Of a stretch of DNA of 15,373 bases, positions 1 to 5,969 are shown piece by piece. This stretch comes from JAFGPS01 sp964570855 (GTDB lineage: Bacteria; Planctomycetota; Phycisphaerae; Sedimentisphaerales; Anaerobacaceae): positions 1-15,373 of the forward strand of contig CAZMZR010000081.1 in NCBI GenBank assembly GCA_964570855.1. The letters are read 5' to 3'. The notes under the pieces were generated by a model, which saw nothing but the letters and a program-made list of their open reading frames with translations, did no database searches and had not been told where the DNA came from. Each line of letters begins with the position of its first letter. Positions within the stretch are counted from its first letter, which is position 1. The position numbers and the translations under genes are program-made.

Positions 1-16
1 GTTACAGCGATACTAA

Positions 17-1471
17 TCACTCCTGAGATGGCGGGATTGTAATATCAACTTCGTTCACCTGCCCCAATACCGAGAGAGGCTCATCGAAATCCTCGGCACG
101 ACCGACAACCAGGACCTGCATTTTTTCAGGCTGCAGATGCCTGCGGGCCACCTGAAGGACATCCGCCTTAGTAACCTTTTCAATCTCGTCTTTGGTCTTC
201 TGCAGGAAATCCGACGGGTAACCGAAGTATTCGTAAGTCATAAGACGCCTGATAATCTGACCTTTAGAATCGAAATTGAATACGAACGAATTCAGGTAGG
301 CCTCCTTTGCAAGGGCCAATTCTTCATCGGTCACTTCGCTTTCGGTCATCTTTCGAACCTCGTCCGTCATTGCCCTGATAGCCTTCACGGTAGATTCAGA
401 CTTGGTCTGACAGCCAACGTAAAAAGCCTCGGGATGATCATAAGCGGCGCCGTAGTGTCCAAAAACCGAATAGGTCAGTCCCATGCGAGAGCGAACGTTT
501 TTAAAGAGCCGGCTCGTGAAACTTCCGCCGAGAATCTCATTCATTACAACCAGGGCAAAATAATCGGGATCGTTCATCATTCCGCCGATGTGCCCGAGTA
601 CTATGCAGCTTTGGTGGACATCCTCTTTGTTGACAACATTCACTGTCGGTCGGAATTCATACGTCACTTCAGGCACGGATGTCGGCTCCATGTCGGTTTT
701 TTTCCAGTCTTTGAAGGCCGCTTCAATTTTTTTAACCATTTCCCCCGCGTCGAAATCACCCCAGACGGCAAGCATCATGTTATTGGGATGATAGTACTTC
801 CTGTGAAAGGCCACCAAGTCTTCGCGCGTGATGTTGTCGATGGTGGCGTATTCCGTATGCCGGGAATAGGAGCTTTCCGGGCCGTAGATGAGCTTGCTGT
901 ACTCACGAAAGGCGATCGAGCGCATATCATCGTTACGCCGGGCAATGGAGCTGCGGTGCTGTATTTTTGCCAGCTCGATTTTATCTTCACTAAAGGCCGG
1001 ATTCATCAGCACATCAGCCAGAACCGCCAGGCCGGTGTCAATGTCCTCCTTCAGCACCGACATATAGGCGCTGCCGGAGTTAAGACCGATGCCTGTTCCG
1101 ACCCTGGCGGCGATTTGCTCCAGCTTCTCATCGATTTCATCGCCGGTCATGCCGGTGGTCCCGCCGGTACGCATTACGGTCCCGGTAATAGAAGCCAGGC
1201 CGATCTTGTCCGCCGGCTCATACACCGAACCGGTCCGAATCATCGCTCTTGCATTAATCAGCGGCAACTCGTGGTCTTCCAGCAAGAACAACTGCATGCC
1301 GTTGGTCAGAGTCACCCGCTCGATCTCAGGAATCTTAATGTCACCCAACTGCGGATACTCCAACTGTTTGTATTGCCTGGCATTCTGTTGGGTGCAACCT
1401 GCTCCCGTAAAGAAAATCGTCAAAGTCAAAAGGATAAAAGTATTCTTTGTGTAAAATCTATTATGCCTCAT
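17..1471 (-). CDS. M16 family peptidase-like lipoprotein lacking the zinc site (non-catalytic partner subunit)
   Basis: A 484-aa M16 (insulinase/processing-peptidase) protein of two homologous halves. An N-terminal hydrophobic stretch ends in a lipobox (TGAGC, Cys26), so it is probably membrane-anchored on the outside of the cytoplasmic membrane. Where catalytic paralogues have HxxEH it reads GLASITGTVMRTGG (about residues 91-104), with no His/Glu ligands, so it should not bind the catalytic zinc. The C-terminal half keeps the substrate-binding Arg/Tyr region (SRLF...GLTYSV, about 319-336). M16B enzymes often work as a catalytic plus a non-catalytic subunit, and the gene just upstream is the catalytic type. 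I chose the ATG at 1471 over a TTG at 1489 because AGGAG lies 7 nt before it and the 20-bp gap to the upstream stop is normal. The family call is firm; the partner role is inferred. Confidence 0.9.
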   Translation of the reverse strand: MRHNRFYTKNTFILLTLTIFFTGAGCTQQNARQYKQLEYPQLGDIKIPEIERVTLTNGMQLFLLEDHELPLINARAMIRTGSVYEPADKIGLASITGTVMRTGGTTGMTGDEIDEKLEQIAARVGTGIGLNSGSAYMSVLKEDIDTGLAVLADVLMNPAFSEDKIELAKIQHRSSIARRNDDMRSIAFREYSKLIYGPESSYSRHTEYATIDNITREDLVAFHRKYYHPNNMMLAVWGDFDAGEMVKKIEAAFKDWKKTDMEPTSVPEVTYEFRPTVNVVNKEDVHQSCIVLGHIGGMMNDPDYFALVVMNEILGGSFTSRLFKNVRSRMGLTYSVFGHYGAAYDHPEAFYVGCQTKSESTVKAIRAMTDEVRKMTESEVTDEELALAKEAYLNSFVFNFDSKGQIIRRLMTYEYFGYPSDFLQKTKDEIEKVTKADVLQVARRHLQPEKMQVLVVGRAEDFDEPLSVLGQVNEVDITIPPSQE

Positions 1472-1491
1472 TGTTACGCTCCTGCTCAAAA

Positions 1492-3015
1492 TCAGTTTTC
1501 GGTTTGCACTGTTTCAATCACTCCAACCGTTCGATTTTTTCTTGTGAAATATTCCCCGGCGACGCGCTGGATATCCTCGGCGGTAACCTGCTCGATTTTG
1601 TTCAGCTCTTCAAACAGATTGCGCCAGTCGCCGGTGATGACATCGTAAAAAGCCAGCTCGGCAGCCAGCCCGTCGTTGGAATCCAGCAACCGAATCAAAC
1701 CGGCACGGACCTGCGTTTTTGCCTTTACCAGCTCCTCCGGCGAGACGGGTTCGGTTTTTAGTTTCTCAATCTCGGCGTAGATAGCTTCTTCGCATTCCTG
1801 ATTCGTATGGCCTTTGGCCGGCACCGCCGAAAAATAAAACAACCCGGGATATTTGTTCCAACCGGGACTGGCATAGACTGATACGGCAATCTTTTTCTCC
1901 TTCACAAGAGATTTATAGAGCCGAGACGTCCGCCCGCTTCCCACAATCCAGGCAACGGCCTGAAACACGGCATTGTCGGGATGATTTACACTCGTCTGGT
2001 GATAGCCGATGATAATCCGCGGCTGTGACTGGTCCTCAACAGTCACCCGGCGTTCTCCCCGCTGCGGGGGCTCTTCCGTCTCTACCGGTTCGGGCCTCGA
2101 CCCGCCGGGAATCCCGGCAAAATATTTTTCCGCCAATCTTTTTATCTCCTGCGGATCCACATCACCGACGATCGCAATCGTAAGATTGCTCGGGTTGTAG
2201 TATTTCCTGAAAAAGGCTTCGGCTTCCGGACGAGTGAGAGTCCTGATGTCACTCATATGACCGATGACCGATACGCCGTATGGATGCGCCAGGTATGCGA
2301 TGCCACCGAATTCTTCGTATAGACGACCGATTGGCCTGTTCTCCATCATCCGTCGCTCTTCCGTGACCACGTCTCTTTCCTTGTAGAACTCGCGCAGCAC
2401 CGGATTAGCGAATCGGTCCGACTCCAGTGACATCCAGAGCTCGACTTTATTTGAGGGCAGACTCACAATATAGCAGGTATAATCCTGGCTTGTATAAGCG
2501 TTGAATCCGGCCGCACCTTCACGTGAAAGAACCTCTTCATACTCATCATGGACAATATACTCCTGTGATTCCTCCTGCGCCTGTTCAAATTGCTTCTGCA
2601 ATTGTTCTAGATGCTGTTTGTCCACCTTATCACCTTTCCGCTGTTCGATTTTTATCTGCCCGAACAAATTATCCATCTCGTCCATGACCCTGGCCTCGGC
2701 TTTGTAATCTTTTGTGCCGATGGTCGTAGTTCCCTTGAACGCCATATGTTCGAACAGATGAGCCAGACCCGTGATCCCCATGACCTCATCAACCGAGCCG
2801 ACATTGGCGTGTGTATGGAATGAAACTACCGGTGCTTCATGGCGCTCGAGCACCAGAAATTTGAGCCCGTTACAAAGTGTAAATTCCGTCATCCGTTTTT
2901 CAAATTCCGCCAAATCTTGAGCCTGTGCTGCTCCGGGCGTCAACGACGCCACTACAAAAAGCAAAAACGTCACACCAATCACAACCATCCCGAGTTTATC
3001 AAGTGCATGTTTCAT
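1492..3015 (-). CDS. M16 family zinc metallopeptidase, catalytic subunit
   Basis: A 507-aa secreted zinc protease of the pitrilysin/insulinase family. An N-terminal signal segment (about residues 9-32, ending near AAQA) suggests export. The inverted zinc motif HLFEH is at 86-90, and the third ligand is probably Glu220 in VTEERRM. These lie about 130 residues apart because a charged, probably coiled-coil insertion occupies roughly 105-165; most M16 enzymes have about 75 residues here, and I recall this insertion from a known subgroup. The C-terminal half (about 265-500) carries the second M16 domain with SRLYKSLVKEKKIAVSVY near 364-381. TTAGGAG sits 8-9 nt before the ATG. It is first in a two-gene operon, 20 bp upstream of the zinc-less paralogue, so a heterodimer is likely. 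Natural substrates cannot be read from the sequence. Confidence 0.93.
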   Translation of the reverse strand: MKHALDKLGMVVIGVTFLLFVVASLTPGAAQAQDLAEFEKRMTEFTLCNGLKFLVLERHEAPVVSFHTHANVGSVDEVMGITGLAHLFEHMAFKGTTTIGTKDYKAEARVMDEMDNLFGQIKIEQRKGDKVDKQHLEQLQKQFEQAQEESQEYIVHDEYEEVLSREGAAGFNAYTSQDYTCYIVSLPSNKVELWMSLESDRFANPVLREFYKERDVVTEERRMMENRPIGRLYEEFGGIAYLAHPYGVSVIGHMSDIRTLTRPEAEAFFRKYYNPSNLTIAIVGDVDPQEIKRLAEKYFAGIPGGSRPEPVETEEPPQRGERRVTVEDQSQPRIIIGYHQTSVNHPDNAVFQAVAWIVGSGRTSRLYKSLVKEKKIAVSVYASPGWNKYPGLFYFSAVPAKGHTNQECEEAIYAEIEKLKTEPVSPEELVKAKTQVRAGLIRLLDSNDGLAAELAFYDVITGDWRNLFEELNKIEQVTAEDIQRVAGEYFTRKNRTVGVIETVQTEN

Positions 3016-3327
3016 ATTTCATACTCCTAACTGATTTAATACCTTCGTATCTTTCACATGTAAAAAGAAAGAATAATTTATCCCTCGACCGACATTACCA
3101 ATAACATATCCCGGAATTGATGGCCAATACTTTTCGTAAACTTGAAAAAAATTCGTAAGCCTCCCCGGTTTCAAGGCATAAATTATGACGGGATACCAAG
3201 GCGGTGCATAACCTGCGCGGGATAAGACTGTTATTGAATTAACCTCGGATAAGATTACAGGAAATGCAAAGCGGTCTTCCAAAAGTCAGATGGTAAAAGC
3301 CCAAAACAGCGCACTTAAAGGCAATAC
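3016..3327. other. Intergenic gap upstream of the M16 operon
   Basis: About 310 bases separate the isochorismatase-like gene from the M16 operon, both on the minus strand. The SD sequence of the M16 gene (AGGAG) is at its left edge. A minus-strand open frame of up to 87 codons (3019-3282) fills most of it and ends 3 bp before the M16 start, overlapping that SD. It starts only at TTG, shows no SD and resembles nothing I know, so I do not call it a gene. I found no convincing terminator behind the isochorismatase-like gene and no good promoter match for the M16 operon. Confidence 0.5.
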
Positions 3328-4032
3328 TTAATTGTTCTCCGGTGTATCGGGCGGTAATTTTCGTCCCTGTCCCCGGCAGCTCTCGCAGTCGCACGCACCC
3401 ACATGTCTTAAATGCGACGAGCCGGCAAGCTTCTTGGTCTCGATGACCTTCGCACCCTTGGTCTCCATCTTACGGACGGCCAGTTTCGCCTCGCCTGCAT
3501 TATGCGTGCCGGTCGCATCAATAATAACCGTCACTTTCTTGCCGCGCTGGAGCAGCCCGAGCGCCGTAGCCTTGACCGCACCTTCGAGACTGGTCCCGAC
3601 CAGAATAAACTCGCTGGCCCGCAATTCGCTCAGCAGCCTGTCGATGCGTGGCTCGTCAAACGGGTCCACACACCGCTTGTGCAGGATGACCTGCTTGTAT
3701 CGCCGTAACAGGTCTCTGGGCAAATCGGTATTGCCGTCGGCGGCCAGACATATCCTGTTATCGAGAAGTGTGTAGTGTATTTTCTTCTGTCCGTCGGTAC
3801 CGTCTATGCAATAAGTGGGCGTGCCGTTACCGTTGCTATCCGAATAAACTTCCGCCGTCGATATGATAGGAACACCGTGGAACCTCGCCCATGCCATTAC
3901 CCTGCGAATATTTGCAAGCACCCTTCGGTGGTTCCTGATGCACGCCTTGCCGTTGACCAGGAGAAAATCTTTTTGAGTGTCGATATCCACGAGAATCTGT
4001 TTTCGCCGTGTTCTAATCAGTTGTAGAATCAT
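3328..4032 (-). CDS. Isochorismatase-fold (cysteine hydrolase family) protein without the catalytic Cys
   Basis: A 234-aa protein with the isochorismatase/nicotinamidase fold across about residues 10-200. The first catalytic Asp is present (Asp18 in DTQKDF) and so is the Lys (Lys119 in ILHKRCVDPF). The segment holding the nucleophile in active members (TDVCVKATA-type) reads GTSLEGAVKATALGLL at 146-161, putting Ala152 where Cys is expected. It therefore probably cannot form the usual thioester intermediate; it may be a binding protein or use other chemistry. A C-terminal extension (about 205-234) carries CDCESC (Cys214, 216, 219), a possible metal site. The start is the ATG at 4032, preceded by AAGGAA about 10 nt upstream. 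It is divergent from trmB and apparently transcribed alone. The fold is well supported; substrate and role are unknown. Confidence 0.82.
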   Translation of the reverse strand: MILQLIRTRRKQILVDIDTQKDFLLVNGKACIRNHRRVLANIRRVMAWARFHGVPIISTAEVYSDSNGNGTPTYCIDGTDGQKKIHYTLLDNRICLAADGNTDLPRDLLRRYKQVILHKRCVDPFDEPRIDRLLSELRASEFILVGTSLEGAVKATALGLLQRGKKVTVIIDATGTHNAGEAKLAVRKMETKGAKVIETKKLAGSSHLRHVGACDCESCRGQGRKLPPDTPENN

Positions 4033-4068
4033 TTTCAGGCTTCCTTACTTACGCCTCTGCGATTCCGT

Positions 4069-4096
4069 CCTATAAAGAATACGCATCAGCGGGCAA
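4069..4096 (-). promoter_or_regulatory. Possible promoter of the isochorismatase-like gene
   Basis: On the minus strand TTGCCC (4091-4096) and TATAGG (4069-4074) lie 16 bp apart, each matching the sigma-70 consensus at 4 of 6 positions. They sit about 37 bp before the start codon at 4032. The match is modest and rests on pattern only. Confidence 0.25.
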
Positions 4097-4197
4097 TCAG
4101 GTTCATCCTGTCTTATCGAACACTATTTGTCGGCACTTTAATACCGGGAAAAACCGTAAAAACAAAATCAGCATTCGCCGAAAACGTTTCCGTCCTG

Positions 4198-4203
4198 TAT
4201 AAT
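4198..4203 (+). promoter_or_regulatory. Possible -10 box of the trmB promoter
   Basis: A perfect TATAAT lies 57 bp before the trmB start. The -35 region is poor: the best is TTCGCC at 4174-4179 with an 18-bp spacer. A leader of about 50 nt would result. It lies in the 228-bp divergent gap (4033-4260) shared with the isochorismatase-like gene, in which I see nothing else. Confidence 0.35.
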
Positions 4204-4260
4204 GCGGCCCTGGAATAATCGTAACGGTTTTACACGTACGTTCGGACTTGTTTTTGACCG

Positions 4261-4884
4261 ATGGCACGAATATTAAAGGACTATCCCGGTGTATCTTTAA
4301 AAACCGAAGATTTGGACGGCAAAATTGATTTTGTTCGGATTTTCGGACGCTCGGGCCCCGTCCATATCGAAATCGGCGCCGGCAAAGGAACGTTCCTTCT
4401 CAACCAGGCCAAAGCCGAATCGTCTGACAATTACCTCGGCATCGAATGGGCCCGCAAGTATTACCGTCACGCGGTTGACCGCATCGGCCGATGGGGTCTG
4501 ACCAATGTGCGCATCATTCGCACGGACGCCGCCGTCTTTATAGCCGACTTTGTGCCGGATAATTCGGTGGACTGCTTCCACATTTATTTTCCCGATCCCT
4601 GGCCGAAAAAACGTCATCATAAAAGACGTTTCCTGTGCCCGGCCAATCTTGAGCATCTGATTCGCTGCTTAAAAGCCGCCGGACAATTGCGAATCGCCAC
4701 CGACCACGCCGAGTATTTCGAACAAATCAGGACGGTCGTCGCAGCACGCAGTGACATATTAGAGGAAATCGACTTTCTTCCCACCACCGGCGCAGAGACC
4801 GGCGAATGGGTCGGCACAAACTTCGAGCGAAAATACCTCAAAGACCAAAGACCTATCTACACCCTCGCCGCAAAGAAAAAGTGA
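4261..4884 (+). CDS. trmB: tRNA (guanine-N7-)-methyltransferase TrmB
   Basis: A 207-aa cytoplasmic Rossmann-fold enzyme that uses S-adenosylmethionine to methylate N7 of G46 in the tRNA variable loop. Diagnostic features are the SAM-binding motif IEIGAGKG (36-43), the acidic GIEW (60-63), the family signature FPDPWPKKRHHKRR (110-123), TDHAEY (147-152) and the C-terminal TNFERKYL (186-193). Compared with the roughly 240-aa E. coli enzyme it lacks the N-terminal extension, as many bacterial TrmB do. The ATG at 4261 is the earliest possible start, because an in-frame TGA lies 6 nt upstream. No Shine-Dalgarno sequence is visible. It is a single gene, converging on the nucleotidyltransferase gene with a 14-bp gap, so there is little room for a separate terminator. 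Confidence 0.96.
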   Translation: MARILKDYPGVSLKTEDLDGKIDFVRIFGRSGPVHIEIGAGKGTFLLNQAKAESSDNYLGIEWARKYYRHAVDRIGRWGLTNVRIIRTDAAVFIADFVPDNSVDCFHIYFPDPWPKKRHHKRRFLCPANLEHLIRCLKAAGQLRIATDHAEYFEQIRTVVAARSDILEEIDFLPTTGAETGEWVGTNFERKYLKDQRPIYTLAAKKK

Positions 4885-4898
4885 ATTTGATGTGATTA

Positions 4899-5474
4899 TT
4901 AACCCGCTTCCACCAATTCCTCCGCCTGTTCGAGAAGTCGTTTAAGAGAATTCTCAACCAGTAACTCTTTGGCCCATTTTTGCAGGTAATTTCTATCGAG
5001 GTTTTTCCACTGAACAACGATAATACCCAAAGCATCACGAAACTGTTGCTCCGATTGACTTTCTTTCGCCCACTCCAGTTTGCATAAAATCGTATCTTCA
5101 GGCGATGTCACCCAAACCTCCATATCTTTTATTTTAGACAGACGTTTGCGTTCAAACTCCTGCAGGCTGAAAGGCCTTTCCTTACGGATAATAAAATCCG
5201 CTTTCCATCCATATTTATTATCAATGACATTGAACATTGAGCTACGGGTAAATGCCTCTCGAACCGCTTCAATACTGACATAATAATCAGATCCCAGTGA
5301 CTCAACAAAATCAACAAGCTTTTTTTCTGTCGGAGCTATCACAATATCAATATCCTGTGTTGCTCTCGGATGGCCATGGAGACTGCTTGATACAGAGCCC
5401 GAAAGCATATAAGCAATACCCCGCTCATTCAATTTATTAATTAGTTTTCCCAAAAATTCTTCCTGGTTTGCCAT
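4899..5474 (-). CDS. AbiEii-like nucleotidyltransferase-fold protein
   Basis: A 191-aa protein of the polymerase-beta nucleotidyltransferase superfamily, in the broad group that includes AbiEii/MenT-type toxins and DUF6036-like proteins. Seen here: GS at 26-27, GHPRATQDIDIVI (34-46) with the paired acids Asp41 and Asp43, and a third candidate acid Asp93 in KADFII. A second conserved block, SPEDTILCKLEWAKES followed by EQQFRDALGI (about 124-151), is typical of these proteins. Such enzymes transfer an NMP to protein, tRNA or small molecules; the target here is unknown. It lies 15 bp downstream of the 78-aa gene. No SD sequence is visible before the ATG at 5474, so translational coupling is plausible. 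The arrangement suggests a two-gene toxin-antitoxin-like module, but this is inference. A house-cleaning or antibiotic-modifying transferase cannot be excluded. Confidence 0.82.
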   Translation of the reverse strand: MANQEEFLGKLINKLNERGIAYMLSGSVSSSLHGHPRATQDIDIVIAPTEKKLVDFVESLGSDYYVSIEAVREAFTRSSMFNVIDNKYGWKADFIIRKERPFSLQEFERKRLSKIKDMEVWVTSPEDTILCKLEWAKESQSEQQFRDALGIIVVQWKNLDRNYLQKWAKELLVENSLKRLLEQAEELVEAG

Positions 5475-5489
5475 GACCGTATTTCAATA

Positions 5490-5726
5490 TCATAAGTGCA
5501 TTTGTTTAAACAGAGCATCTCCGACCATCAGGCGAAGAACTTCCCGCTGAATCCCCTGTTCATTGTAATCGATATGACGGCCCCTCACACCGGCTTCCAC
5601 GATAGAACGGAGGTTATCACTAAGCTCAAACGCCATTTTTAAACGCGCTTCCGACCCAAGCCTCCGAAGAATATCATATTGCTTTTTCGCAGCTTCAATA
5701 GTCGTATCTAAAGATATTACGTTCAT
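5490..5726 (-). CDS. Small helical protein paired with the nucleotidyltransferase
   Basis: A 78-aa protein, predicted almost wholly helical and charged, with no signal peptide or membrane segment. It has the pattern AAKKQYDILRRLGSEARLKM, then a helix reaching GVRGRHIDYNE (46-56), then a C-terminal EVLRLMVGDALF (62-73). From memory, similar short proteins (R-x-RhxM-like helix, a GhR/GLR turn, C-terminal hhhGxxhh) commonly precede nucleotidyltransferase genes of this kind in several phyla, which supports a real gene and a functional pair. It could be the antitoxin or a specificity partner, but no DNA-binding motif is evident. The ATG at 5726 has no nearby SD; an AAGGA lies about 25 nt away. A promoter-like pair ends about 7 nt before the ATG, so the message may be leaderless. 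The coding call is good; the function is unknown. Confidence 0.75.
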   Translation of the reverse strand: MNVISLDTTIEAAKKQYDILRRLGSEARLKMAFELSDNLRSIVEAGVRGRHIDYNEQGIQREVLRLMVGDALFKQMHL

Positions 5727-5732
5727 ACAAGT

Positions 5733-5762
5733 ATCTTAACGCAGTAACTATCCTTCTTTCAA
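5733..5762 (-). promoter_or_regulatory. Possible promoter of the small protein/nucleotidyltransferase pair, with leaderless start
   Basis: On the minus strand TTGAAA (5757-5762) and TAAGAT (5733-5738) are 18 bp apart, matching consensus at 5 and 4 of 6 positions. The predicted start point falls at or next to the A of the ATG at 5726. This agrees with the absence of an SD sequence. Pattern evidence only. Confidence 0.3.
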
Positions 5763-5843
5763 GAACAATTAATTTGCCATCATGACTAACTTTCTATCAC
5801 CTTGATAACCATGTCTGTTTAACACAATCAGACCGACCTGTAA

Positions 5844-5863
5844 ATCCCGATTTATATCAGGAT
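5844..5863. repeat. Short hairpin in the gap before the nucleotidyltransferase pair
   Basis: Arms ATCCCGAT and ATCAGGAT pair with a single mismatch around a TTAT loop. There is no T-run on either side, so it is not a standard terminator. It may be a copy of a dispersed palindromic repeat. It shares the 243-bp gap 5727-5969 with the stronger hairpin at 5916-5945. Confidence 0.4.
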
Positions 5864-5915
5864 ACTTCCGGAAAGATACGAGGTCGAGAAGGCAGTCGTC
5901 GCGAGCGCAGGAAAT

Positions 5916-5945
5916 GAGCTGTGAGCACAGAAGTGCCCACAGCTC
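5916..5945. repeat. Strong hairpin behind the secreted-protein gene
   Basis: GAGCTGTG and CACAGCTC form a perfect 8-bp stem, continued after one A.C mismatch by GCAC/GTGC closing an AGAA loop. It begins 25 bp beyond the stop codon of the secreted-protein gene (minus strand). No T-run follows on either strand, so intrinsic termination would be weak. An mRNA 3' stabiliser or a REP-like palindromic repeat is equally possible. Confidence 0.5.
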
Positions 5946-5969
5946 CGTATGAGTGTTTATAAAAGAATA

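Noticed and set aside
137..1648. Plus-strand open frame of 503 codons
   Set aside because: It is antisense to the M16 lipoprotein gene, which has a complete domain structure, lipobox and SD; the plus-strand product has no recognisable features.
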